Positions 18,178-26,202 of a DNA stretch of 64,000 nucleotides are shown here, one piece after another; the first letter of the stretch is position 1; every line of letters begins with the position of its first letter. The DNA is taken from assembly GCA_045534575.1 (NCBI GenBank), contig JAZSJZ010000001.1:124001-188000 (forward strand), written 5' to 3'. A model generated the notes under the pieces. That model did no database searches. It saw only the letters and a list, made by a program, of their open reading frames with translations, and was not told where the DNA came from. This DNA comes from UBA4636 sp045534575. Its GTDB lineage: Bacteria > Bacillota > Clostridia > Christensenellales > Borkfalkiaceae. Both the position numbers and the translations under genes were made by a program.

Positions 18178-18399
18178 AATAATTCTCCTTAAAAATGTTT
18201 AGATTTTACTTTGTTATCACGGCGTGCTATTCTACACGCTAAACAAAGTTTGTTATTAAATTTTTACTTGCAATTATCAAGCTTTTTATTGGAACAACAC
18301 GTTCCCGGCGACATTGCGTAGGTGGCCACCTTTACAATAAATGTAACGCTATAGGTCGATTTTCAACTCTTTTGCTTGAAATTGCTTATTGAATATACC
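18178..18399. other. Structured intergenic region in the provirus
   Basis: 222 bp with no supported gene (the only ATG frame is 16 codons). It contains a nested hairpin (18209-18248: CTTTGTT/AACAAAG with GCGTG/CACGC inside), a 10-bp palindrome GGTGGCCACC at 18321-18330, and a motif-like CTATAGGTCGATTTT. Could be an mRNA leader element or a replication site. Confidence 0.45.
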
Positions 18400-18654
18400 T
18401 TAGTCGATATATTCTCTTACATGGAAAGTTGTCTTTATTCTCTTTCCTTGCACGAGTGTTCCATCAATTAGGAATTGGTCTAAATATTCTTCAAAGCGTT
18501 CTCTGGTTTTGGCAAAGTATAGGTCGTGGCTTATCGTTAAAAGTTGACCTACCTCGTTCTTTAAAAAACTAATGCTTTGAACTACGATATAATCATCTGT
18601 TAAATAGACGTTTACGTTTTCTTCAGACATAATCTTTTCCAAATTAAATTCCAT
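18400..18654 (-). CDS. Small protein of unknown function (provirus)
   Basis: 84 aa, mixed alpha/beta, no motif or membrane helix recognised. An AGGGGGT site lies upstream. It directly follows the 97-aa gene (6 nt gap), so it is co-transcribed with it. Confidence 0.55.
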   Translation of the reverse strand: MEFNLEKIMSEENVNVYLTDDYIVVQSISFLKNEVGQLLTISHDLYFAKTRERFEEYLDQFLIDGTLVQGKRIKTTFHVREYID

Positions 18655-18659
18655 AGTTT

Positions 18660-18953
18660 TTACCCCCTGTTAAAATAGTTCGCGAGAAAGTCCATCAACT
18701 CAGAATTTAACCGTGAGATATGCTGAAATGACCTTTCCATATCATAAGCCAACGCTTCACAAGTGTTATTATTCACATACAACCCAATGTAAATTGACGC
18801 TAATTTTGCCGGTGCTTCCATAACTGCGATTTTATACTTTTTACAAAGTTTCTCAGCTCTCGACTCGCCATCGTAAAACTTATCAAATATTTTCTTATTG
18901 GCGTAATAATAACGAATATCTTTTAAGTCTGTTCTAACTTGCTCTTTTGTCAT
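18660..18953 (-). CDS. Small helical protein of unknown function (provirus)
   Basis: 97 aa, mostly helical with charged residues, no recognised domain. AAAGGAGATATG site before the ATG. Early-gene position, between the sigma-like regulator and the 84-aa gene; likely regulatory or replication accessory, but not shown. Confidence 0.55.
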   Translation of the reverse strand: MTKEQVRTDLKDIRYYYANKKIFDKFYDGESRAEKLCKKYKIAVMEAPAKLASIYIGLYVNNNTCEALAYDMERSFQHISRLNSELMDFLANYFNRG

Positions 18954-19027
18954 TTCATATCTCCTTTTTTAGTTTCTGATGTCAACACCCTTCACTTATA
19001 AGGAGTGGACAAGGGGTAATTGTTCCA

Positions 19028-19441
19028 TTATTGTGCAAAATTTTTTCTAATTTTTTTTAAAATTCTTTGCATACGCTTTACAATAGCAGGATGCTGAACA
19101 CCGTAATCTTTAGCAATAATCTCATATTTTTGACCTAAAAAGTAATATCTTTTTATTAAATCTTTTTCTTCATCACTTAACAAATCAATCGCCCTTCTTA
19201 ACATTTCAATTTCTTCGGCCTTTAATAAATTTTCTTCAACGTTAGGATCTTCGCTTGCAAATTCAACACCTGCTTCTTCTAATTTTTCCAATGAAATATC
19301 AGCTTTCTTTTCTCGCCAATCGAATTTCCAATCGTTGCGAGTTGTTTCTAAATTAATCTTTTGATACGCTTCATACATTTCATCAGATACTTCTACTTCA
19401 ATAAATTTGCCTTTTTCAATTTCATAATTAATTATTTTCAT
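19028..19441 (-). CDS. Sigma-70-like regulator with region 4 HTH
   Basis: 137 aa. The C-terminal half is a sigma region-4 fold (EEIEMLRRAIDLLSDEEKDLIKRYYF then EIIAKDYGVQHPAIVKRMQRILKKI). No region 2 is seen, so it is a truncated sigma-like regulator of the kind found in integrative elements and phages. GAGGT site before the ATG. It could control the downstream structural genes. Confidence 0.75.
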   Translation of the reverse strand: MKIINYEIEKGKFIEVEVSDEMYEAYQKINLETTRNDWKFDWREKKADISLEKLEEAGVEFASEDPNVEENLLKAEEIEMLRRAIDLLSDEEKDLIKRYYFLGQKYEIIAKDYGVQHPAIVKRMQRILKKIRKNFAQ

Positions 19442-19705
19442 TTTAATACCTCAAAAAAATTCAATTCAAAACCCCAAGTCTGTGAACTGAATCACGCCTT
19501 GGGGCATAAATTTAAATTTGAGGCATTAAAAAAAGACCTAACAAAAATAAACCGAACGTTAATTCAGCTTAAATCTGTTAGGTCTATAGGTCATATCGTC
19601 GCTATAAACACTTACACTAACAAATCTTAATTATTGCAATCAAACAACTCGCCTAAAGCACTCTGTTTCGACACTTACAAATAATTGTGTTTATTAAGTT
19701 GTAAT
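19442..19705. other. Structured spacer with two inverted repeats
   Basis: 264 bp between two provirus genes. Hairpin 1: CCCCAAG (19472-19478) with CTTGGGG (19498-19504) and GTGA/TCAC inside. Hairpin 2: perfect 10-bp AGACCTAACA (19534-19543) with TGTTAGGTCT (19576-19585). Neither is followed by a clear T run on the minus strand; may be regulatory RNA or origin structures. Confidence 0.5.
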
Positions 19706-19912
19706 TTAGTTAGCGTTAGAAACTTTTTTAATATCTTTTATTATTTGAAATCTCATTTCGCCGTTCTTTGCAGAAACAATAAACGTAGTTTTGCAATTTC
19801 CGCACTTTGTTCTTGCTACCGAACCGTCTGCTACGTCTATAAACGTCTTTCCACAGTGTGGGCAAATACCAAAAATGAATTCTACATTAGTTTGCATAAT
19901 ACTTACTTCCAT
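19706..19912 (-). CDS. Zinc-ribbon protein of the provirus
   Basis: 68 aa with two CxxC knuckles (GICPHCGKTF and TKCGNCKTTF), a single zinc ribbon. First gene after the SOS-type promoter. Start could also be the internal Met at residue 6 (GGAAG site 9 nt upstream); the first ATG has AAGGA 9 nt upstream. Probably binds DNA, RNA or a protein partner. Confidence 0.65.
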   Translation of the reverse strand: MEVSIMQTNVEFIFGICPHCGKTFIDVADGSVARTKCGNCKTTFIVSAKNGEMRFQIIKDIKKVSNAN

Positions 19913-20120
19913 TATTTTTTGTCCTTATTATATATATTTGAATTTAAAACACCATTTAAGCAAGGTTGGACGTTCCTTCGCAATAGCATTTCATTATATA
20001 TAACATATCTTTTGTTAAATTTTGCCTTAACTAAGATTATAACAAAGGCTCAGCATTAGATAGTATTTTTTTGATTTTACACCCCCTTAATTTATTTCTG
20101 CAACGCTAAACCGTGATTTT

Positions 20121-20149
20121 ATTATAGAACATTTGTTCGACATTTGCAA
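20121..20149 (-). promoter_or_regulatory. SOS-type promoter with LexA/DinR box in spacer
   Basis: On the minus strand: -35 TTGCAA (20144-20149), 17-nt spacer, -10 TATAAT (20121-20126). The spacer and first base of the -10 contain CGAACAAATGTTCT (20126-20139), which fits the Bacillota LexA consensus CGAACRNRYGTTYC at 13 of 14 places. LexA bound here would block the promoter; it faces the whole leftward provirus operon. Confidence 0.7.
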
Positions 20150-20340
20150 GCAATTTTTTGGTCATTTTTAGTAAAAAAAATATAATTTTTAACCTTAAAT
20201 TTCTTGTTAAATTTGACAGATTTTGACACATTGTTATGCTAAAATATTCTTTAATTGACTAATAGCAAAATTATTTTTCTCTTTTTTGTGCTTGATTTTT
20301 AACTTCTTTTTTAATTACTTTAAACTTCATACAAAAGGAA

Positions 20341-20366
20341 AATGGCTCGGATTATTCCGGGCCATT
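20341..20366 (+). terminator. Terminator-like hairpin
   Basis: AATGGC-T-CGG pairs with CCG-G-GCCATT around ATTATT, followed by a T run on the plus strand. No plus-strand gene ends just before it, so the transcript it stops is unknown. Confidence 0.5.
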
Positions 20367-20843
20367 TTTTAGTTTTCTTTTTCTGGTTTACTATAACCTT
20401 GTTCTTTGTAAAGGTAAAAAACTTGTGCTTTGGCTTTTAAACGAAAAGCTATTTATGCAAACTTTTTTTGCTATTTTATTTTTAAAATTTTACCGCCTTG
20501 ACAAAGCCCGGTGGTTATAGTGTTTTGGCGTTGCCAAAAGTGAGAGTTTGGTTTTAAAACAAAATTTAATTTAATTGCTTTTTTGTTTTTGAATGAGAAA
20601 AAAAGAGAAAAAATGAGAATTAAAAATTACTTTATAGATGCTTTAATCGACTTATGTGATGGTTTTATTCTGTTTTCTCGGTTATAATCATATCACAAAA
20701 ATCAAAAAGCAAGAAATTAACGTAAATCGAAAAACAGCAATCCCCGGTTATCACTTCGCATAGAAGTCAGTGGTGTGTTTTAAGGCGAAAATACCGTTGT
20801 GTATTACGTCTTTTTTCTATGCTCTAAAAACGGGGGTGTAGGT

Positions 20844-20981
20844 TTGAAAGAATTAAATTTAAAAGTTGTAAAGCCTAATAAGTTAAAAATAGAATGTCTT
20901 TCTCAAGAAGAGCTTAATAGTTTTTACAACACAATAATTAATCGTATGATTGAACTTTATAAAAAATCTAAAAGGAGATAA
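20844..20981 (+). CDS. Small protein next to the serine recombinase
   Basis: 45 aa from a TTG start, chosen because GGGGGTGTAGG lies just upstream; an ATG further up (20799) has no ribosome site. Helical, Lys-rich C-terminus (LSQEELNSFYNTIINRMIELYKK). The recombinase ATG is 6 nt downstream. Small ORFs in this position could act as accessory or directionality factors; family not established. Confidence 0.55.
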   Translation: MKELNLKVVKPNKLKIECLSQEELNSFYNTIINRMIELYKKSKRR

Positions 20982-20987
20982 AAAATA

Positions 20988-22493
20988 ATGAAAACAGCAG
21001 TAGTTTATGCAAGATATTCTTGCGACAAACAAACAGAACAATCTATCGAAGGACAACTTCGTGTTTGCGAAAATTTCGCTAAACAAAATGGTATTTTAAT
21101 TGTCGATAATTATATTGACAAGGCACTAACAGGAACTAACGACAATAGACCTTTTTTCCAAAAAATGATTAAAGATAGTGCTAAAAAGGCTTGGGACTTC
21201 GTTCTCGTTTACAAACTTGATCGTTTTTCGAGAGATAAATACGAATCAACTATTTACAAAAAGAAACTCAAAGACAACGGTGTTAAGGTTCTTTCCGCTA
21301 TGGAAAATATTCCCGATACCCCTGAAGGCATAATTTTAGAAAGTTTGCTTGAAGGTATGAACCAATATTATTCATTAGAACTTGCTCAAAAAGTAAGGCG
21401 TGGAATGAGAGAAACACGACTTAAAGGTCTCTGGCAAGGTGGAACGCTTCCTTACGGTTATAGAAAAGAAAATAGACGTGTTTTTGTGGACGAGGAACAA
21501 GCCGAAGTTGTAAAATATATTTTCGAAGAATACTCACACGGAAAAATCGTTCGAGAAATTATAAGCACTCTAACAAGCAAAGGTATTACAGCTAAAGGAA
21601 ATCCTTTCACCTATAACATTGTTTATGGTATATTGAAAAATGAAAAATACACTGGGAAATACACACTTCGTGAAGAAATTATCGATAATATTTATCCAAG
21701 AATAATCTCAGACGAGCTTTTTGAAAGAGTTAGAAAAATATCTGAAATCAATAAACACGGTAAAAATAGTAAAGCCGTAACATATTTACTTCGTCAAAAG
21801 CTAAAATGTGGCTACTGCGGGGCAAATATGAACGGAGATAGTGGAACGGGTAAAAACAGACAAATGAACTACTATTACAAATGTAGGACTGTAAAACAGC
21901 ATCTTCAAGATTGCCCTAAAACAACTATTGAAAAAAACGCTATTGAAAAACTTGTTATTAAACATATTAAATTCGAATTAAAAAAGACTAACGTTTTAAA
22001 TGAGTTAACAAATAGACTTTATGAATATCAGAAAAAAGTTGCGGAATCTAATAGTTCGTTAAAAATGCTATTATTAGAACAAAGCAAAATTGAAACTTCA
22101 TTAAAAAACTTAACGGACGCTATCGAAAAAGGTATTTTCACCAACACAACAGCGAATAGAATAAACGAACTCGAAAATAGAAAAGCAGAAATTGATATCC
22201 AAATTGCCTCTGAGAAACTCAAAGAAAATATCTTGATACCTAAATCGGAAATTAAAAAATTTTTTGAAAAGGGACTTGATTTAGAACCTCAAATGCTCAT
22301 TGCATATTTTGTTAAAGAAATTATTCTTTACAACGACAAAATTGATATAATATTTAATACGCCAATCAAAAATAACCCCGACGAAAGTCAGGGTTATTTT
22401 TCTATTTGTGAGAAGAAAGTTTACGCCTATCCACCTAACGGAAATATGCACAAAACGGATATTCCAATTTTTAAGTTCCGTCTTTTGGCTTGA
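20988..22493 (+). CDS. Large serine recombinase (integrase)
   Basis: 501 aa. The resolvase domain has the catalytic serine in VVYARYS (S11) and the arginine-rich KLDRFSRDKYES segment; the Recombinase domain covers about residues 155-260 (LPYGYRKENRRVF); a zinc ribbon follows (LKCGYCGANMNG ... CRTVKQHLQDC, residues about 273-310) and a coiled coil at 340-420. It would catalyse integration and excision of the element at its right edge. GGAGAT ribosome site. The only recombinase in the window. Confidence 0.93.
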   Translation: MKTAVVYARYSCDKQTEQSIEGQLRVCENFAKQNGILIVDNYIDKALTGTNDNRPFFQKMIKDSAKKAWDFVLVYKLDRFSRDKYESTIYKKKLKDNGVKVLSAMENIPDTPEGIILESLLEGMNQYYSLELAQKVRRGMRETRLKGLWQGGTLPYGYRKENRRVFVDEEQAEVVKYIFEEYSHGKIVREIISTLTSKGITAKGNPFTYNIVYGILKNEKYTGKYTLREEIIDNIYPRIISDELFERVRKISEINKHGKNSKAVTYLLRQKLKCGYCGANMNGDSGTGKNRQMNYYYKCRTVKQHLQDCPKTTIEKNAIEKLVIKHIKFELKKTNVLNELTNRLYEYQKKVAESNSSLKMLLLEQSKIETSLKNLTDAIEKGIFTNTTANRINELENRKAEIDIQIASEKLKENILIPKSEIKKFFEKGLDLEPQMLIAYFVKEIILYNDKIDIIFNTPIKNNPDESQGYFSICEKKVYAYPPNGNMHKTDIPIFKFRLLA

Positions 22494-22602
22494 AAAAAAT
22501 GCTCAGTTTTAATTTTTGACAAACGACTTTTTTCAAAATTCTTAAGGCTCAAAATTCCGCATTTTATCTAATATTTTGAGTTTGTTTTTTGCAAAAAAAG
22601 AA

Positions 22603-22636
22603 CAATCTTACCCGAATTTGAGTTCGGATAAGATTG
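22603..22636 (-). terminator. Terminator of the tRNA operon
   Basis: CAATCTTA/TAAGATTG plus CCGAA/TTCGG arms with one C-A mismatch; followed leftward by a T run. It marks the right limit of the provirus, since the tRNA operon end is intact. Confidence 0.75.
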
Positions 22637-22640
22637 CGAC

Positions 22641-22715
22641 TGGTGACCCCTACGAGAATCGAACTCGTGTTACCGCCGTGAAAGGGCGATGTCTTGACCG
22701 CTTGACCAAGGGGCC
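22641..22715 (-). tRNA. tRNA-Glu (UUC)
   Basis: 75 nt with encoded CCA. Acceptor GGCCCCT/AGGGGTC, anticodon loop CTTTCAC (anticodon TTC), T-arm GTTCGATTC. Third gene of the tRNA operon. Confidence 0.95.
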
Positions 22716-22720
22716 TTATA

Positions 22721-22797
22721 TGGTAGCGGCGGTCGGATTCGAACCAACGACCTGCCGGGTATGAACCGGCCGCTATAACCAACTAAGCTACGCCGCC
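22721..22797 (-). tRNA. tRNA-Met (CAU)
   Basis: 77 nt with encoded CCA. Anticodon stem GCCGG/CCGGC with loop TTCATAC (CAT). It lacks initiator features (G1-U72 pair closes the acceptor), so elongator Met, or Ile2 if the C34 is modified to lysidine by the TilS encoded nearby. Confidence 0.88.
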
Positions 22798-22827
22798 ACA
22801 TCCATTTTTAGAAAATGAATAAACTAA

Positions 22828-22905
<78 letters not shown>

Positions 22906-22921
22906 TCGATAATGCTAATGT

Positions 22922-22950
22922 ATTTTAATTTAATTTTTAGGTTTTGTCAA
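22922..22950 (-). promoter_or_regulatory. Promoter of the tRNA operon
   Basis: Minus strand: TTGACA (22945-22950), 17-nt spacer, TAAAAT (22922-22927), about 17 nt before the fMet gene. Confidence 0.85.
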
Positions 22951-23029
22951 CTGTTTTTCAATAAATTTATTATATTTTTTAAATTCTTGCCCAAAATTTT
23001 TTCTTAGAGCCAACTTTCGACCAATTACC

Positions 23030-23058
23030 TTGCATAAAAATTTTTAATGTGCTATAAT
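23030..23058 (+). promoter_or_regulatory. Promoter of tilS, probably leaderless
   Basis: TTGCAT (23030-23035), 17 nt, TATAAT (23053-23058). Only 6 nt separate the -10 from the ATG at 23065, so transcription would start at or next to the A of the start codon. Confidence 0.7.
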
Positions 23059-23064
23059 CCTTTT

Positions 23065-24372
23065 ATGTTACGCGTTGATTTTTCACAAATTAATAAAGGC
23101 GACGTTATTGCCGTTGCTCTCTCAGGCGGGGTTGATTCCGTTTGCCTTCTTGACATTTTGTGCTCTTTTTCTAAGGAAAGGGGCTTTTCGGTTTGCGCAA
23201 TCAACGTGGAACACGGTATTCGGGGCGAAGATTCTTTAAAAGATTCCGCTTTTTGCAAAGCCCTTGCTGAAAGTTACGGCGTGCCTTTTTATTCTTACAC
23301 CGTCAACGCCCCCGCCTTCCAAAAAGAAAACGGCTTCACGCTAGAGCAAAGCGCTCGCATTTTGCGCTACAACTGCTTTTTCGATGCAATAAATAAAAAT
23401 CTTTGCACTAAAGTTGCAGTTGCTCACCACAAAAACGATAGCGTTGAAACAATTCTATTTAACCTCTTCCGTGGCTCGTCTTTAAAAGGCATAACTGGCA
23501 TTAAAGATAGTGCCTATCTTGGCAAAATTATTCGCCCGCTTCTTGCCGTTTCTAAAGAAGAAGTGGGCCTATATGCCCAAAAACGCCAACTTTCGTTTGT
23601 TGTTGATAAGTCAAATTTTGATGAAAACTTCTCTCGAAACGCAATTCGCCATAGCATAATTCCACAAATAAAAAAGGTTTTTCCTAACTTTGAAGACGCT
23701 ATTCTTCGCTTTAGCCAAACGTCTTTACAAGACGACGAATTTCTCTATAGCCTTGCTAAAGAAAATTTGATAATTGAAGGCGAAACTTTTAAAATTCCTT
23801 GTAATCTTCAATACCCCGTTTTCTCTAGATGCTTAATTCTTGCTTTTAATGAACTCGGCTTCACTAAGGACTATGAAAAAGCGCATATCGACGCCGTTTT
23901 TGCCCTTACCAAAAACCAAACAGGAAAGAAAGCAGAACTTAAATTTGGCATTGTGGCTGTTAGAGAACACGACTTTATTATAATTAAAAAGATTGCTTGT
24001 AAAAACCAACTTTCAACGACTTTTAGCCTTGGCGAAATAACGCTTGGTGGCTATAAAATCACAACCACGCTCGTTCAAAACTATGACAAAAGCGATAAAA
24101 CTGCTCTATATTTTGACTTTGACGCTCTTCCAAAAAACTCCGTTATTCGAACTAGAACTATTGGCGACGAAATTGAGAAATTTGGTGGTGGAAAAAAATC
24201 TTTAAAGAAATTTTTAACCGACAAGAAAATTCCCGCTTCTAAAAAAGACGAAATGCTGTTCGTTGCAAAAGAGAACGAAATTTTTATTGCGCTCGGCGTT
24301 GATATTTGCGCAAAATTAAAAATAACTGAAACAACTCAAAAAATAGCAAAAATTACTATTGAAAAGTTATAA
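23065..24372 (+). CDS. tilS: tRNA(Ile)-lysidine synthase
   Basis: 435 aa from the ATG at 23065; an earlier in-frame ATG (23047) lies within the promoter. The PP-loop motif SGGVDSVCLLD is near residue 23, and the N-terminal ATPase plus the middle and C-terminal TilS domains are present at usual length. It adds lysine to C34 of tRNA-Ile(CAU) using ATP, so AUA is read as Ile. Cytosolic. Ends at a shared terminator with parB on the other strand. The tRNA-Met(CAU) or Ile2 gene lies just upstream on the other strand. Confidence 0.95.
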   Translation: MLRVDFSQINKGDVIAVALSGGVDSVCLLDILCSFSKERGFSVCAINVEHGIRGEDSLKDSAFCKALAESYGVPFYSYTVNAPAFQKENGFTLEQSARILRYNCFFDAINKNLCTKVAVAHHKNDSVETILFNLFRGSSLKGITGIKDSAYLGKIIRPLLAVSKEEVGLYAQKRQLSFVVDKSNFDENFSRNAIRHSIIPQIKKVFPNFEDAILRFSQTSLQDDEFLYSLAKENLIIEGETFKIPCNLQYPVFSRCLILAFNELGFTKDYEKAHIDAVFALTKNQTGKKAELKFGIVAVREHDFIIIKKIACKNQLSTTFSLGEITLGGYKITTTLVQNYDKSDKTALYFDFDALPKNSVIRTRTIGDEIEKFGGGKKSLKKFLTDKKIPASKKDEMLFVAKENEIFIALGVDICAKLKITETTQKIAKITIEKL

Positions 24373-24393
24373 AACGTTATTCAACAAAACTAA

Positions 24394-24417
24394 AAGCCCT
24401 TGCAAAAGCAAGGGCTT
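24394..24417. terminator. Bidirectional terminator between tilS and parB
   Basis: AAGCCCTTGC and GCAAGGGCTT arms with an AAAA loop, T run on the plus side; lies between two convergent genes. Confidence 0.8.
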
Positions 24418-24438
24418 ATTTTTATATTTTTATGCGTT

Positions 24439-24455
24439 TAATCGACTTATAGGCC
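24439..24455 (-). repeat. CCTATAAGTCGATTA motif copy at parB stop
   Basis: Minus strand reads GGCCTATAAGTCGATTA, touching the parB stop codon. Confidence 0.6.
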
Positions 24456-25372
24456 TACTTATTTCCTTTGTCGCTCAACTCTTCTAAAAGTTCGGAAATT
24501 CTATCAAGATCGTCACGGGTGTAATAATCTATGTAAATTCTACCCTTTCTATCGTTGCCAATAGCCGAAACTTTAGTGCCGAAACTTCTTTGCATCCTAA
24601 CGATTAAATCTTTAAGTTCAACGCTCATTTGCGCTTCTTGCTTAGCCTTCTTTTGACGGCGAAGTTCTTCAGGTGGATTATAATAATCTTTAACGGCTTG
24701 TTCAACTTCTCTAACCGACATTCGCTTAGCAACTGCCTTTCTTGCAATCAAAACTTGCTCGTTCTTAGGAAGCGTGATAAGCGCTCTAGCGTGGCCTTGA
24801 GATAGCGCACCGCTAGATACTAGGTCAATAACTTCAGGCTCTAGGGTCAAAAGCCTTAATGTGTTAGCAACGGCGGAACGACTCTTACCAATTCTCTCAG
24901 CCAAATCCTCTTGGGTGATGTTATATTCGTCCATAAGCTGCTTCATTGCGTTTGCCGCTTCGATAGGGTTCAAGTCCTCACGTTGAAGGTTTTCAATGAG
25001 CGAAATTTCTTTAACTTGTCTTTCAGTGTAATCCTTAACGATAGCGGGAACGGTCTTCTTTCCGGCAAGCCTACTTGCTCTCCAACGACGCTCACCCGCG
25101 ATAATCATATATTTTTCGCCTTTCTTGTTTACAACGATAGGCATAATAACGCCGTGAAGCGCAATAGAATCAGCAAGTTCTTGAAGCGCAGTCGGCTCGA
25201 AAACCTTTCTTGGCTGATTTGGGTTAGCCTCAATTAGAGCAATATCAATCTCAATAACGCTATTTTTTATCTCAAGCCCCTCTTCGCCAAGGCTCTCAAA
25301 CGAAAACTTGTTATAATCTTCTTGCGTGTCAGCAAGAAGTGCGGCAAAGCCTTTTCCTAAACCTTTAGCCAT
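24455..25372 (-). CDS. parB: Chromosome partitioning protein ParB (Spo0J)
   Basis: 305 aa. The N-terminal CTP-binding ParB domain has IEANPNQPRKVFEP and the IAGERRWRAS box; a central HTH (ITQEDLAERIGKSRSAVANTLRLL) reads parS; a C-terminal dimer domain follows. It loads at parS and slides along DNA to organise and segregate origins. The ATG overlaps the parA stop by one base. A perfect parS lies at 30525-30540, 5 kb upstream. Confidence 0.95.
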   Translation of the reverse strand: MAKGLGKGFAALLADTQEDYNKFSFESLGEEGLEIKNSVIEIDIALIEANPNQPRKVFEPTALQELADSIALHGVIMPIVVNKKGEKYMIIAGERRWRASRLAGKKTVPAIVKDYTERQVKEISLIENLQREDLNPIEAANAMKQLMDEYNITQEDLAERIGKSRSAVANTLRLLTLEPEVIDLVSSGALSQGHARALITLPKNEQVLIARKAVAKRMSVREVEQAVKDYYNPPEELRRQKKAKQEAQMSVELKDLIVRMQRSFGTKVSAIGNDRKGRIYIDYYTRDDLDRISELLEELSDKGNK

Positions 25373-26136
25373 TATTCACACCTCTTTAGATATTCTTCAA
25401 CTAATTCGTTGTATGCAAGCGTGCCACGGCAACGCTTATCGTGGAGCATAACGGGAACACCGTGGCTTGGCGCTTCCGACACCCTTATATTTCTAGGAAT
25501 AACCGTCGAGAAAACCTTATCGCCGAAATATTTGGTTATTTCTTCGCGAATTTGCCTAGAAATTAGCGCACGCCCGTCATACATAGTTATTAAAACGCCT
25601 TCAATTTCAAGGCTGGGGTTAAGAGACTTTTTAACTAGCCTTATGGTGTTCATAAGCTGGCTTAAACCTTCAAGCGCATAATATTCGCTTTGGATAGGAA
25701 TAAGAACGCCGTCTGCGGCAACAAGCGCGTTAATGGTAACAAGCCCGATAGCAGGTGGGCAATCGATGAAGATAAAATCATATTCATCTTTAACGCTTTG
25801 AAGTGCTTGAGCCATCCTTTTTTCACGGCGAGATTTTGAAACAAGTTCAACTTCCGCTCCAGCAAGGTCAATGCTAGATGGCAAGATATCAAGGTTAGAA
25901 ATGTTTGTTTTAACGATTGCCTTTTTTGCAAGTTCCTCTTCAATTAAAACGTTATAAAGAGAAACCTTTAACGAACTTTTTTCAATACCAAGCCCGGTTG
26001 TTGCATTGCCTTGCGCGTCCATATCGCAAAGCAAAACCTTTTTGCCTTTTAGAGCAAGACCAGCGGCTAAGTTCACGCAAGTTGAAGTTTTTCCAACGCC
26101 ACCTTTTTGGTTAGATATTGCAATTATCTTTCCCAT
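25372..26136 (-). CDS. parA: ParA-family ATPase (Soj)
   Basis: 254 aa. The deviant Walker A is QKGGVGKTS (residues 9-17), with DMDAQGNAT and IDCPPAIG following as A' and B motifs. It moves ParB-parS complexes and, in Bacillota, also affects DnaA. Usual length. First gene of the parA-parB pair, 66 nt after ftsH. Confidence 0.95.
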   Translation of the reverse strand: MGKIIAISNQKGGVGKTSTCVNLAAGLALKGKKVLLCDMDAQGNATTGLGIEKSSLKVSLYNVLIEEELAKKAIVKTNISNLDILPSSIDLAGAEVELVSKSRREKRMAQALQSVKDEYDFIFIDCPPAIGLVTINALVAADGVLIPIQSEYYALEGLSQLMNTIRLVKKSLNPSLEIEGVLITMYDGRALISRQIREEITKYFGDKVFSTVIPRNIRVSEAPSHGVPVMLHDKRCRGTLAYNELVEEYLKRCE

Positions 26137-26202
26137 TTTTATCCCCTTTTTGTTGTTTTATTTATTTAATAAGTTGGTCTATAAGGCGATTATCGCTATT
26201 TT

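Larger units (their letters stand above)
19913..20843. other. Control region between provirus operon and recombinase
   Basis: About 930 bp, very AT-rich, no supported gene. Holds the LexA-box promoter (20121-20149, leftward), a rightward terminator-like hairpin (20341-20366), a TTAATCGACTTAT motif copy (20643-20655), and a TATAAT at 20684-20689 that could serve the recombinase. Natural position for the genetic switch and possibly an attachment site. Confidence 0.5.
10339..22493. mobile_element. Inovirus-like provirus (boundaries approximate)
   Basis: A run of minus-strand genes (initiator, Zot-like ATPase, 30-aa membrane peptide, three anchored surface proteins, ssDNA-binding-like protein, small regulators) faces a plus-strand serine recombinase at the right end. 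The order ssDNA-binding, surface/adsorption, Zot matches inoviruses. The right edge must lie between the recombinase stop and the tRNA-operon terminator at 22603. The left edge is not proven: no attachment repeat was found, and the XRE gene may belong inside. A major coat gene was not identified with confidence. Confidence 0.65.

Noticed and set aside
18278..18328. 16-codon frame in the provirus spacer as a coat gene
   Set aside because: Too short, no hydrophobic helix, poor ribosome site; more likely structure than a gene.
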